The notes beneath the pieces were generated by a model. The model was not told where the DNA came from. It was given only the letters and a program-made list of their open reading frames with translations, and did no database searches. Positions 6,218 through 14,700 of a stretch of DNA of 16,343 nt are shown here, piece after piece. The position numbers and the translations under genes are program-made. Within the stretch, counting starts at the first letter, position 1. Each line of letters opens with the position of its first letter. Origin of the DNA: CAYZPW01 sp964480475 (lineage in GTDB: Bacteria; B130-G9); the NCBI GenBank assembly GCA_964480475.1, contig CAYZPW010000082.1, forward strand, positions 1-16,343. The letters are read 5' to 3'.

Positions 6218-7510
6218 CTACGGGGTGATCCGATATAGGGTTCTTGGAAATGGGATCGCTTCCCTTATGTGCTTGATGCCGCATATCCAGGCCACGGTGC
6301 GCTCTATTCCCATCCCGAAGCCACTGTGCGGAACGCTTCCGAACCTTCTGAGGTCAAGATACCACTCAAACGGCTCCCTTGGCAGGTTGAAGTCCCTAAG
6401 CCGCTTTTCCAACGTCTCCAGATCATCCACACGCTGGCTCCCACCAACTATCTCGCCATAGCCCTCCGGCGCCATAATGTCGAAGCAAAGGACCAACTCC
6501 GGTTTCTCCGGGTGCTCCTTCATATAGAACTCCTTTGCCGTGAGCGGGAAGTTCATTACGAAAACGGGCTTGTCATACTCATCGCTCAGAGCGGTCTGCT
6601 CCGGAGCGCCAAAGTCCGACCCGTATTCGACCTCTATACCCCTTGTCTTGAGTATCTCCAACGCCTCGTCGTAGGCTATCTTGGGAAACGGCGCCTCAAG
6701 CTTCTCCAGGATGGTCGTGTCCCGCTCAAGCGCCTTCAGCTCTCTCGCCTTGTTCTTCAGGACCGACCTGACGAGATACACAATCATTCGCTCAGCGACG
6801 TCCGCCATATCGTCAAGATCGTAGTAGGCCGCCTCAGGCTCCACCTGCCAGAACTCCGTGAGATGGCGTCTGGTTTTTGATTTCTCTGCTCTGAAGGCAG
6901 GACCGAAGCAATAGACCTTGCCAAGCGCCATAGCGGTGGCCTCGTTGTATAGCTGGCCGCTCTGCGCCAGGTAGGCGGTCTGGTCGAAGTACTTGGTCTC
7001 GAACAAGGTGCTTGTCCCCTCACATGATGTCGGCGTGAAAACAGGGGTGTCCGCGAGGACGAAGCCGTCGCCGTCGAGAAAGTCTCGCACGGCCTTGATA
7101 ACTTCGGCCCTTATTCTCAGGATGGCATTCTGCCGCAGGGAGCGTATCCAAAGGTGTCTCCTATCAAGGAGATACGCCGTCGAGTGCTCCTTGGGAGTTA
7201 TGGGGTAGTCGGTGGCAATCTGACCTACATCTACGTCTTTGACAAGAAGCTCGTATCCCGAAGGGGCGCGCTTGTCCTCGTTTATGGTCCCCGTTATGAT
7301 CACCGATGTCTCCTGAGTAAGCGGCGCAAACCTCTCGAACGTCTCGCCGCTGACCTGGCCCTCGACCAGAACGCACTGAATTATCCCTGTCCCGTCCCTC
7401 AGTAGAATGAATCTTATCTTCCCGCTCGAGCGCTTGTTATAGACCCAGCCGCGAAGGGAGACTTCCTGACCCACATGCTGCCCCACGTCTTCCACCAGCA
7501 CGGCATGCAA
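6218..7510 (-). CDS. asnS: Asparagine--tRNA ligase
   Basis: AsnRS is a class IIb synthetase that charges tRNA-Asn with asparagine in the cytoplasm. The 430 residues start with an OB-fold anticodon-binding domain (GQEVSLRGWVYNKRSSGKIRFILLRDGTG) followed by the catalytic core. FTPTSCEGTSTLFET and YLAQSGQLYNEA are AsnRS-type, not AspRS-type. Motif 2 is FRAEKSKTRRHLTEFWQVEPE and motif 3 is GFGMGIERTVAWICG, ending in IPFPRTLYRITP. Length is normal for the family. The start is TTG at 7508-7510, preceded by AGGAGGG (7520-7526) at 9 nt; the nearby ATG (7504-7506) is out of frame. It begins 5 nt after the stop of the exoribonuclease gene, so translation is probably coupled, and is followed 11 nt later by the ABC ATPase gene. 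Confidence 0.96.
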   Translation of the reverse strand: MHAVLVEDVGQHVGQEVSLRGWVYNKRSSGKIRFILLRDGTGIIQCVLVEGQVSGETFERFAPLTQETSVIITGTINEDKRAPSGYELLVKDVDVGQIATDYPITPKEHSTAYLLDRRHLWIRSLRQNAILRIRAEVIKAVRDFLDGDGFVLADTPVFTPTSCEGTSTLFETKYFDQTAYLAQSGQLYNEATAMALGKVYCFGPAFRAEKSKTRRHLTEFWQVEPEAAYYDLDDMADVAERMIVYLVRSVLKNKARELKALERDTTILEKLEAPFPKIAYDEALEILKTRGIEVEYGSDFGAPEQTALSDEYDKPVFVMNFPLTAKEFYMKEHPEKPELVLCFDIMAPEGYGEIVGGSQRVDDLETLEKRLRDFNLPREPFEWYLDLRRFGSVPHSGFGMGIERTVAWICGIKHIREAIPFPRTLYRITP

Positions 7511-7515
7511 AGTCG

Positions 7516-8583
7516 TCAGCCCTCCTCGCTATCTGTCTTTGCCGGGCGGTCCCCGAAATACACATACCGCTCAAGCAACTTGTCGTAGGTCGTGAAGCCC
7601 TCGAAGTTGGGGTCCTTACGTTTCTTTGACACTGCTCTGAATTGACCCAGCTTGGCATCGAGGTTGTCCATATAATGAAGCGCTATCGCCTCAAGCGTCA
7701 TCGGCACTTGAGGAGAACCCCATTCGAGGCTCCCATGATGGCTTATCAGAACGTGCACCAGCTTCCGCCATTTCACAGGAGGAAACTGGTCGAGTCTCTC
7801 GACGTAGCGCTGCAAGCTCAGCAAACCGAGCACGATGTGACCCAGGAGGCGCCCCTCAGTCGTCCGCTCGATGGCAAGCTCCTCGTTGTACTCCTGCATC
7901 TTCCCTATGTCGTGCAGTATGCAGCTCGTGATCAGAAGGTCTGTGTCTAAATCGCCATACAACTCGCTGATGCCGGTCGCGAGGCGCAATAGCGACACGG
8001 TGTGCTCCAGAAGACCGCCACGATACGCATGGTGAATCGCCTTCGCTCCTGGGGCAGTCTTGAACCGCGATACGAACTCCTCATCCGAGAACACCTCATC
8101 CAAAAGGGCCCTGAAGTGCGCGTCACCAACCCCTTCGATCATCCCCTTGACCACCGCGAGAAGCTCTTCTGGGTCCGTCTTTGGACATTCAACCATCGTC
8201 CTGACGTCGTATTCATTCTCTAGAGCTGGCCTCAACTTAAGGACCTTAACATTCGGTCTTTGTTGATAAATGTTGGCTCTTCCCTTGAGCTTGATGACGT
8301 GACCGGTGGCGACGCTAGAGTCCGCGGCCTCAACATCTTGCCAGACGAAGGCATCGATCTCGCCGCTCTTGTCGCTCAGCCGAAGCCTCAGATACGCTGC
8401 CCCGCTCTTGCTCTCGGCAAGCGTCTTGGATTTGAGCAAGTATGTCCCGACGAAATCGCCCTTTGTGTCAGGAATATCCGCGATCAAAGTTGTGGATGAG
8501 ATGTCCTTTGTTGCACCGCCATCGGACACTCTTTCATCGCTAGGTCTGCGCTCGGAACCGCTCCCTGGCCGCTTCTCAAACAC
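7516..8583 (-). CDS. YhaM-family 3'-5' exoribonuclease (OB fold plus HD domain)
   Basis: The protein combines a nucleic-acid-binding OB fold with an HD phosphohydrolase domain, the architecture of Bacillus YhaM, a 3'-5' exoribonuclease. After a charged tail (1-30), the OB fold covers about 33-120 (DFVGTYLLKSKTL, YLRLRLSDKSGEIDAFVW, GHVIKLKGRANIYQQ). The HD domain covers about 180-345. Likely metal ligands are His194 (GGLLEHT), His224-Asp225 (ILHDIGK), His249 (LGHIV), His282-His283 and a distal Asp near 306-309 (MDNLDAK). The start is GTG 8581-8583 with AGGAAGG (8593-8599) at 9 nt; this SD overlaps the yicC stop. The gene lies 14 nt after yicC and 5 nt before asnS. Neighbouring YicC, also RNA-related, suggests a shared role in RNA processing or decay, which is an inference from context. 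Confidence 0.9.
   Translation of the reverse strand: MFEKRPGSGSERRPSDERVSDGGATKDISSTTLIADIPDTKGDFVGTYLLKSKTLAESKSGAAYLRLRLSDKSGEIDAFVWQDVEAADSSVATGHVIKLKGRANIYQQRPNVKVLKLRPALENEYDVRTMVECPKTDPEELLAVVKGMIEGVGDAHFRALLDEVFSDEEFVSRFKTAPGAKAIHHAYRGGLLEHTVSLLRLATGISELYGDLDTDLLITSCILHDIGKMQEYNEELAIERTTEGRLLGHIVLGLLSLQRYVERLDQFPPVKWRKLVHVLISHHGSLEWGSPQVPMTLEAIALHYMDNLDAKLGQFRAVSKKRKDPNFEGFTTYDKLLERYVYFGDRPAKTDSEEG
7520..7526 (-). promoter_or_regulatory. Ribosome binding site deciding the TTG start of asnS
   Basis: AGGAGGG on the minus strand lies inside the last codons of the upstream exoribonuclease gene, 9 nt before TTG 7508-7510. It supports the non-ATG start and translational coupling. Confidence 0.6.
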
Positions 8584-8597
8584 TATCGCCGGCCTTC

Positions 8598-9476
8598 CTA
8601 CTCGATGTTGTTGAGCTGTTCGCGAATTATCTCGATACGCGACTTCATCTCTATCGTCCGAGCGGCAATTTCCTTCGACTGCGACTTGGACGCGATTGCG
8701 TTGACCTCGCGGAGCATCTCTTGACAGATGAATGTGAGCTGCTTGCCCACCGGCGAAGCAGCCTTACTCAGGGACTGAAATTGATTCAGATGGCTGAAGA
8801 GCCGGGCCATCTCTTCTGAAACGTCGGACTTCACCAACAGAAAGGCTACCTCCTGCTCCAGTCGATCGCTGTCCAGCTCGGGCATCTCACACTGCTTCCG
8901 AACGAACTCGAGCAGTCTGTCTCGTATTCGCTGCTCGCTGCCGACCAGGTCGCCCTCAAGTCCTTTCATGTCTTGCTTGAGACTCTCAATTTGCTCGGTG
9001 ACCTTCGCCTGAAGGCTTGCGCCCTCCTTCTCTCGCATCTGGAGAAGCTGTTCGAGCGACTGGGTGATGCAGTCCTCAATCGGGTCCCATAGTTCCTTCG
9101 TGTCTGGTGTGGTCTCCACGCAGAAAGCTGGCCTGAAACTCGCCAACATCTCCAGCCCGACGTCCCCCGAAAGCCCATGCTCCTCTGAGATACGCCTCAG
9201 CACAGCTATGAATTCGGACACAAGCGACTCATCGACCGAGACCCTGGTCGTTCCCGCCAGACCGGCGGGTGCAGAGACAAAGACATCGATCTTGCCGCGC
9301 TTGATTCGCCCCGAGACCAAGTCCCGGATCTTCTGCTCGTACTTCATGAGGCCCGGCGGCGTCCTGACGGAGACATCGAGAAAGCGATTATTCACCGATC
9401 TAATCTCTGTTCTTATGGTTGCATCCTCGAAGGTGGCGCCGCCTTGGCCGTATCCCGTCATGCTCTTCATAGCCAC
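8598..9476 (-). CDS. yicC: YicC family endoribonuclease / RNase-associated protein
   Basis: YicC proteins are conserved, stress-linked bacterial ribonuclease-type proteins. The N-terminus KSMTGYGQG, then SVNNRFLDVSVRTP and KIRDLVSGRIKRGKIDVFV, are the YicC_N hallmark. A Glu/Lys-rich coiled coil spans roughly 125-205. The C-terminal DUF1732 domain is clear from DVSEEMARLFSHLNQF, GKQLTFICQEMLREVNAIASKS and the closing IREQLNNIE. Length (292 aa) is typical. GTG 9474-9476 has GGAG at 7 nt; the ATG at 9468-9470, giving the more usual MKSMTGYG, has poorer spacing, so the start is uncertain by two codons. It follows clpX after 71 bp; in many genomes yicC precedes gmk, which is absent here. Confidence 0.94.
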   Translation of the reverse strand: MAMKSMTGYGQGGATFEDATIRTEIRSVNNRFLDVSVRTPPGLMKYEQKIRDLVSGRIKRGKIDVFVSAPAGLAGTTRVSVDESLVSEFIAVLRRISEEHGLSGDVGLEMLASFRPAFCVETTPDTKELWDPIEDCITQSLEQLLQMREKEGASLQAKVTEQIESLKQDMKGLEGDLVGSEQRIRDRLLEFVRKQCEMPELDSDRLEQEVAFLLVKSDVSEEMARLFSHLNQFQSLSKAASPVGKQLTFICQEMLREVNAIASKSQSKEIAARTIEMKSRIEIIREQLNNIE

Positions 9477-9547
9477 ATCAGCGCTCCATTCACGTTGCAG
9501 TCCGCTGCCAACTCGCTAAAACGCCTGCTAAAGCGCACCCGTCCATT

Positions 9548-10774
9548 CTATCCCGCCTTGCTTCTGAGGAGCGTCGGCTTACGATTCTGGGCAATGACAC
9601 CCCGGGTTATGACGCATTCGGTTACACCTTTTCGGGAGGGCAGGTCATACATTACGTCCAACATAATAGACTCCAGGATGGCTCGCAGCCCGCGCGCCCC
9701 AGTGTTGCGCTTCATGGCCTCCTTGGCTATCTCACGCAGCGCATCGTCTGTGAAGCGAAGAGCTACGTTGTCCATGTGAAGCAAACGCTTGTACTGCTTC
9801 ACAAGAGCGTTCTTTGGCTCGGACAGAATCCGCACCAAGGCAGGCTCTTGAAGCTCGTGCAACACCGCTATGACCGGCATCCGACCAACCAACTCCGGGA
9901 TGAGGCCGTATTTCACAAGGTCCCGCGGCTCAACCTGCGAAAGAAGCTCAAAGGGGCTCACCTGCTCTTTCGCGTGTATCTCCCCCCCGAAGCCCATCCG
10001 TTTCTTTCTGACCCGCTTGCCAACGATCTTCTCCAGGTCGTTGAACGCGCCGCCACAAATGAACAGAATATCCCGTGTGTTGATGTTTAAAGTCTCTTGA
10101 TGGGGATGTTTACGGCCCCCTTGAGGCGGGACCCCTGCGGAAGTGCCCTCGACTATCTTCAGCAGAGCCTGCTGAACACCCTCGCCAGAGACGTCCCTCG
10201 TGATCGAAACGTTCTCCGACTTCCTCGCGATCTTGTCGATTTCATCAACGTATATTATACCCCTTTCAGCCGACCGGATGTTGAAATCCGCGTTCTGGAT
10301 CAGTTTCAGCAGTAAGCTCTCTACGTCGTCCCCTACATAGCCCGCCTCAGTAAGAGTGGTCGCATCGGCTATCGCAAACGGAACCTTCAGGATTCTGGCA
10401 AGCGTCTCGGCGAGCAAGGTCTTCCCTACCCCGGTCGGTCCTATCAAGAGGATATTGCTCTTGGTCAGATCAACGTCTGACGTGGATACGTTGGAGCTGA
10501 TCCGCTTGTAGTGGTTGTAAACTGCCACAGACAGGATTTTCTTCGGCTTTTCCTGCCCGATGACATACTGATCAATCTGCTCCTTCATCTCAGCCGGCTT
10601 GGGCAATCTCTTGAACCTGGGCAATGTTGTGCCTAGCGCCTCCTCCTTCCGGAGTATCTCGCTGCACGTGCGAATGCACTCGTCGCATATATAGACGGCT
10701 TGCCCGCCGATGAGGCTTTTTACCTGATTCTTGCTTCTGCCGCAGAATGAGCAGACAGCATTCCTGTTAGCCAA
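9548..10774 (-). CDS. clpX: ATP-dependent Clp protease ATP-binding subunit ClpX
   Basis: ClpX is the AAA+ unfoldase that feeds substrates to ClpP. The 408 residues carry the N-terminal zinc-binding domain with Cys8, Cys11, Cys30 and Cys33, Walker A GPTGVGKT (112-119), pore loop 1 GYVG (145-148), Walker B IIYVDEID (173-180) and the RKH loop (221-223). The arginine finger region is ELVGRMP (Arg298) and sensor 2 is GARGLR (359-364). The ClpP-docking IGF tripeptide is MGF (260-262), a mild substitution that still suggests ClpP partnership. The start is TTG 10772-10774 with GGAG about 10 nt upstream; the next in-frame Met is residue 63, past the zinc domain. clpP is not adjacent, although it commonly lies just upstream. 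clpX leads the minus-strand cluster and is divergent from the toxin-antitoxin genes. Confidence 0.97.
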   Translation of the reverse strand: MANRNAVCSFCGRSKNQVKSLIGGQAVYICDECIRTCSEILRKEEALGTTLPRFKRLPKPAEMKEQIDQYVIGQEKPKKILSVAVYNHYKRISSNVSTSDVDLTKSNILLIGPTGVGKTLLAETLARILKVPFAIADATTLTEAGYVGDDVESLLLKLIQNADFNIRSAERGIIYVDEIDKIARKSENVSITRDVSGEGVQQALLKIVEGTSAGVPPQGGRKHPHQETLNINTRDILFICGGAFNDLEKIVGKRVRKKRMGFGGEIHAKEQVSPFELLSQVEPRDLVKYGLIPELVGRMPVIAVLHELQEPALVRILSEPKNALVKQYKRLLHMDNVALRFTDDALREIAKEAMKRNTGARGLRAILESIMLDVMYDLPSRKGVTECVITRGVIAQNRKPTLLRSKAG

Positions 10775-10814
10775 TCTATGTGGTCTCCGCGCTAGTTTGA
10801 AAAGCTATTGTGTC

Positions 10815-10843
10815 AATGTATTTGTGCAGCCCCAAAGAGTCAA
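10815..10843 (-). promoter_or_regulatory. Candidate sigma70 promoter for clpX and its cluster
   Basis: On the minus strand TTGACT (10838-10843, 5 of 6 to the -35 consensus) is separated by 17 nt from TACATT (10815-10820, 4 of 6 to the -10). Transcription would start about 35 nt before the clpX TTG codon. A nearby TTGACA (10811-10816) lacks a matching -10. Confidence 0.42.
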
Positions 10844-11054
10844 CGAGAAGTTCCGAGGGGAGTTTCCGGAAACGGGAAAACGGGCCAAGAGGAAAATCCT
10901 CCTTCGTTCACCCCGATGCGAACCACGGCGGACAGCAAGCCGAAACGGTAAGGGCCAACACCGCCTGCGCCAGGGCCTCGAAATGACTGGGCAGAGCTGT
11001 CCCGCCGCCTCCGCTGCCTGCGACGAGGCCACGGCGATTTTTCCTCTATGTATC

Positions 11055-11086
11055 TATGGCGTCCTTGTGATAAAACAATCGCCATA
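11055..11086. promoter_or_regulatory. Possible operator of the toxin-antitoxin operon
   Basis: A 7-bp inverted repeat, TATGGCG and CGCCATA with an 18-bp gap, precedes the antitoxin gene. Antitoxins usually repress their own promoter through such palindromes. No clear -35/-10 pair was found, so this rests on position and symmetry only. Confidence 0.28.
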
Positions 11087-11134
11087 AGCGCTTCATCAAT
11101 TCAAGCACCAAAGCACCTGTGATAGGAGAACGAA

Positions 11135-11320
11135 ATGTCCAACCTGAAGCAAGAAGCAATAAAGATAATACAGTCTCTCCCAGACGACTGTGATTTGGAA
11201 GACATCCAATATGAGCTTTATGTCAGAGGCAAGATCGAGAAAGGCCTGAAGGATGTCGAAGAGGGACGTGTGAAGTCACATGAGGAAGTCAAGAAAGAGC
11301 TCTCGGAATGGCTCGAGTAG
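11135..11320 (+). CDS. Antitoxin of a type II ParE/RelE-type module (61 aa)
   Basis: This short acidic protein (KQEAIKIIQSLPDDCDLEDIQYELYVRGKIEKG) ends in a VEEGRVKSHEEVKKELSEWL tail. That pattern is typical of small antitoxins paired with ParE-like toxins, the C-terminal part being what wraps the toxin. I see no clear ribbon-helix-helix or other DNA-binding motif. The ATG has AGGAG at 6-7 nt. Its last 13 bases overlap the toxin start, so the two are translated as a coupled pair. The antitoxin would neutralise the toxin and, with it, probably repress the operon. Identification is mainly by size, the C-terminal pattern and the partner. Confidence 0.85.
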   Translation: MSNLKQEAIKIIQSLPDDCDLEDIQYELYVRGKIEKGLKDVEEGRVKSHEEVKKELSEWLE

Positions 11321-11613
11321 TGTGGTCGGATTCGGCCCGAGAGAACCTGCGCTCAATAGCAGAGCACATTGCGCTGGATTCTCTTCACTATGCGAAGCTA
11401 TTTGTCCAACGGATAATCGGCGCTGTAGAACGTCTCCGTGATTTCCCGAAGATCGGAAGGACTCTGCTGGAGTATGACGATGAGACACTGCGTGAAATCG
11501 TATTTCACAACTACCGGGTCATTTATCGCCTCACTGAGGAACAGGTTCTAGTGCTTGCGGTTGTGCATGGTAGCAGCCGCGACCTCGGAAGAATCCCAAT
11601 CGAATCAAACTAG
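11308..11613 (+). CDS. ParE-family toxin of a type II toxin-antitoxin module (101 aa)
   Basis: ParE/RelE-superfamily toxins act on gyrase (ParE) or on ribosome-bound mRNA (RelE). The sequence has the superfamily pattern VVWSDSARENLRSIAEHI, then YAKLFVQRIIGAVERL, FPKIGRTL, LREIVFHNYRVIYRL and VLAVVHGSSRDLG. The FPxxGR, RExxxxxYRxIY and VVHxxRD elements are more typical of ParE than of mRNA-cleaving RelE, but the target cannot be fixed from sequence. The length is normal and all conserved blocks are present, so it is probably intact. Its ATG lies within the last codons of the antitoxin gene (13-bp overlap). The SD is weak, consistent with expression coupled to the antitoxin. Confidence 0.9.
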   Translation: MARVVWSDSARENLRSIAEHIALDSLHYAKLFVQRIIGAVERLRDFPKIGRTLLEYDDETLREIVFHNYRVIYRLTEEQVLVLAVVHGSSRDLGRIPIESN

Positions 11614-11624
11614 AGCACGTAGCA

Positions 11625-11639
11625 GCCAGCCCTGCTGGC
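11625..11639 (+). terminator. Weak stem-loop after the toxin gene
   Basis: GCCAGC and GCTGGC form a perfect 6-bp stem with a CCT loop, 11 nt after the toxin stop. No T-run follows, so it is at most a poor intrinsic terminator or an RNA end-protecting hairpin. Confidence 0.25.
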
Positions 11640-11776
11640 GAGCGGTCGTCAGCTTCGCTAACCTAGACCAATGGCAACCGAGTGAGTTGAGATGATCCGA
11701 TTTGGCGCTTCCATTAGATGGTCTCATCATCTCTCAGGGTGTTGATAGACACATGAACTGGTCAAGATTGAGCAGC

Positions 11777-11788
11777 AAAAGGACTCTT
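11777..11788 (+). promoter_or_regulatory. Ribosome binding site that decides the start of the AsmA-like gene
   Basis: AAAAGGA (11777-11783) lies 5 nt before ATG 11789. The earlier in-frame starts, TTG 11702 and ATG 11753, have no comparable site. Starting at 11789 also gives a normal short N-terminus before the membrane anchor. Confidence 0.55.
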
Positions 11789-14700
11789 ATGAGGCTTCTC
11801 GCGGCGGCGATTCTGCTGCTGGTTGCGGCCCTTACGGTTCCGTCTCTCATCAATCTTGACAGCTACGCCCACCTGCTTGCCGATGCGCTGACCGAGGCGC
11901 TTGGCTCACGGGTTGCCATTAAGAGCGGGCGGCCGGCGATCCTTCCTGACGTGAGCTTCGTTGTTTCGAGCATCGAAATCCCCGACGGGGTCGGGCCAAT
12001 CGAGAAGCTGTCCGTGCCGCGGGCGAGAATTGATCTGGATGTCGTCTCACTCCTTTTCGGGAAGCTACTTGTCGAGGAGGTCCACATTCGCAACCCACAG
12101 GTGTGGCTCGTCCGCGACCGGAGGTCAGAAGAGCTGCCCGCCCCGCGTCCTCCTGCTGCGAGCGGCGGAGAGAGCCCGCTCAGCTTCTTGCGCGAGTCAG
12201 ACATGCTTCCTGAACGACTGGACATGAGCATCTCCGGCGGGCGGATCACGATCGTCGATCGCGTGGTCGCCTCACCGGCGACGGTCGAGACGTGGTTCTG
12301 CGACACCGACATCGAGGTCAACGGCATGAGCTGCGACGCGCCGTTCGACCTGAGCGCCTCGTGCGACCTTCCCTGCGGCGGCGACACGGGTGAGATCGAG
12401 GCAGAGTTTGAGATCGACCCGTCCGCGTTAAGCTCCCGCGACGGGTTGTTGCCGTTTAGGCTGAAAGGCAACGTCTCCGCGGAGCAAATCCCTTTGCCCC
12501 TCTTCACTGCTTATTTGCCGTCAAAGGTGCGCGAGGCTGGATTCTCCGGACACTGCGGCATTGAAGTCTCAATCGAGACGCAGGGCTCCAGGCGAATTGC
12601 ATTTGACGGCCAGGCCGAGATAAAACAGCTGAGCCTGAGGAACAGTCTTGCCGGGCAGAATGCAGGTGAGGCACATGACCTTAGTATGACGTTTCAGATT
12701 CTCGCTGACCGTACGGATTTCATCGCGCAGCCGATCCACATGACCATTGACGAAAACAAGCTCGGTGGGAAGTTGGTTATGGTAAGGTTCGGGGCGCCCG
12801 ACCCGGGAGTCGCGTTCGAAGTCGGTTGCTACGAGATGCCTCTTGCCACCGCATTTGACCTCTTCCTCGCCCCGCTCATGCCGGAAGATGCACGAGAGAA
12901 GATCAACAGCATGAGCATCTCGGGCGAGCTTCGTCGATTGATGGTAGAATTCATGGGCAAGGCCTCCGACCTAAGCGATAACTCCTCGCTCGCGCCCAAA
13001 TCGTTGGCCGCACACTTCTCGATACGTAACGCAACTGTCTCGCCATTCTACGAGACTCTTGACTTGAGAAAGCTCTCTGGCTCCGTCTCACTGCAAGATG
13101 GAATTGTCAGCGCGAGGATTAGAGAGGGTTTAATTGCGAGCCCAAATGTAGAACAACCCGTGTGCTCCATTGAGAGCATATCGACCCACTGGGGATTCCT
13201 CGGAGATCTGACAGAGAAGGCATACAGGCAACCGTGGATGAGCCCGGGTGAGGACCGGGATCCCTCAAGGAAGGACGAACCGATGGTCGTTGCGCGAGTT
13301 AAGGCCACTTCTTCTTTCTCAGGAATACCTGTCATCTGTGCCTCAGTTCCGTCACTATCGGCAGCGGCGCCGTTGTTCAGGAATCTGGACAAGCTCGAGG
13401 GTGAGCTCATAGGTTCCGGAGATCTCACGGCTTTCTTAGCCGAGGCATACGATGCGCAATTTGACGTCAGGTTAACCTTCTGGAGAGGGAGACTCCGCTA
13501 TATCCCCTCCGACCTCGAGCTAAGGATTCCATACATCGTGGCGGACATCGAACCGCGATCTGCCAAGATAAGAATCAAACAGCCTGCAAGGGGCAAGCCC
13601 CCGATTGACGCAACGATAACAATAGAGAATCCGTTTTCAGCTTCGGAGCAGATGTCCGTCGAGGGGGTGATTCGCGCTAAACCTGAATCGCTGCAGGCGC
13701 TTCTCGATCTCTCTGATCCCGGGTATCCGATGGCGTGCACTGGCCCCACTATCGAGATTAAAATGAGCGCCAAAGGGAAGCTAGATGAGCTCAAACTCTT
13801 AATAAACGCAGGTCTCACTGGGCAGGAAATCAGCTACGACGACTGGTTCAGGAAGCAAGCCGGAGAAACCTGCAACCTCCGCGTTTCGGCCACGACAACG
13901 GGGCTTGAGGAGGTCTCGATAGATGAGGCGCAGCTGAAAATCGGCGGGGTGACCGTGCGCGGTTCAGGTAAGTTCGTCCAAACGGACGCACCCCGTTGGG
14001 AGCTATCGGCATATCTGGACGAAACTAATGTATCCGAGCTTGCCCGCTTCTGCCCAATGGTCGCTCACATCGACACCAAAGCGAAGTTGAGCGGTTGGCT
14101 TAGGCTTCTTCCAATAGCCAAAACAGTCGGCCAAAAGACCGCAGGCGGCTCAGCTCTGACATCAAGTTCATGCGAGGCTGGGCTCGTCGCGACGCTGGAT
14201 GCAGACACCATCAACAAGGTCCTTGCGGCGGAGGTGATGCCTGAATCTATCAGCCGGGCCGCGGAGCAGATGGATTTCACGTCGGGCCGGGTGAAGGCTG
14301 AGGCCACAACAAGTTTCCCGCTTGAGAACGTTCACGACGCTAGATTCAAAGTGGCAGCAGAGCTTCAGGACTTGGACGTAAAGCACCAGGACGCGCCGCT
14401 TGAGCTCTCCGGCCTTTCAGGCAATGTCGAGGTCTCCGAGGAGGCTCTCCATATCAGAAGTATGTCCGGCGTTTTGGGCAAGAGCGATTTTGAGCTCGAA
14501 GCCAAAGTCAACAAGCCTCTTCTTGCTGCCCTTGAGAAAGACAGATGGAAGACGACCGATGTCAACGTGCATCTCTCGGTCAAGCCTGCTCTCGAGGACC
14601 TGAGGACGTTCCTTGGCGCTAGCTTTTTTGAGGAGCTCTCATATTCTCAGGCGCCCGAAATCGAGCTGAAAACACAGGGGGCGCCGGATGACTTGGCGAT

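Larger units (their letters stand above)
10775..11134. other. Divergent intergenic region between clpX and the toxin-antitoxin pair
   Basis: This 360-bp spacer holds the candidate clpX promoter (10815-10843) and a perfect 12-bp palindrome GTTTCCGGAAAC (10862-10873), about 20 bp upstream of that promoter's -35. It also has a 7-bp inverted repeat TATGGCG (11055-11061) / CGCCATA (11080-11086), 48 bp before the antitoxin start, which could be an autoregulatory operator. Overlapping Arg/Pro-rich frames on both strands look non-coding. Confidence 0.5.

Noticed and set aside
6207..6284. Longer N-terminus of the ABC ATPase starting at 6284
   Set aside because: It would overlap the end of asnS by 67 bp, has no homology to ABC ATPases, and homology begins only near Met at 6197-6206.
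10805..11087. Overlapping frames on both strands in the clpX/toxin-antitoxin spacer
   Set aside because: Arg/Pro-rich translations, no SD, and mutual overlap on both strands; typical of non-coding GC-rich DNA.
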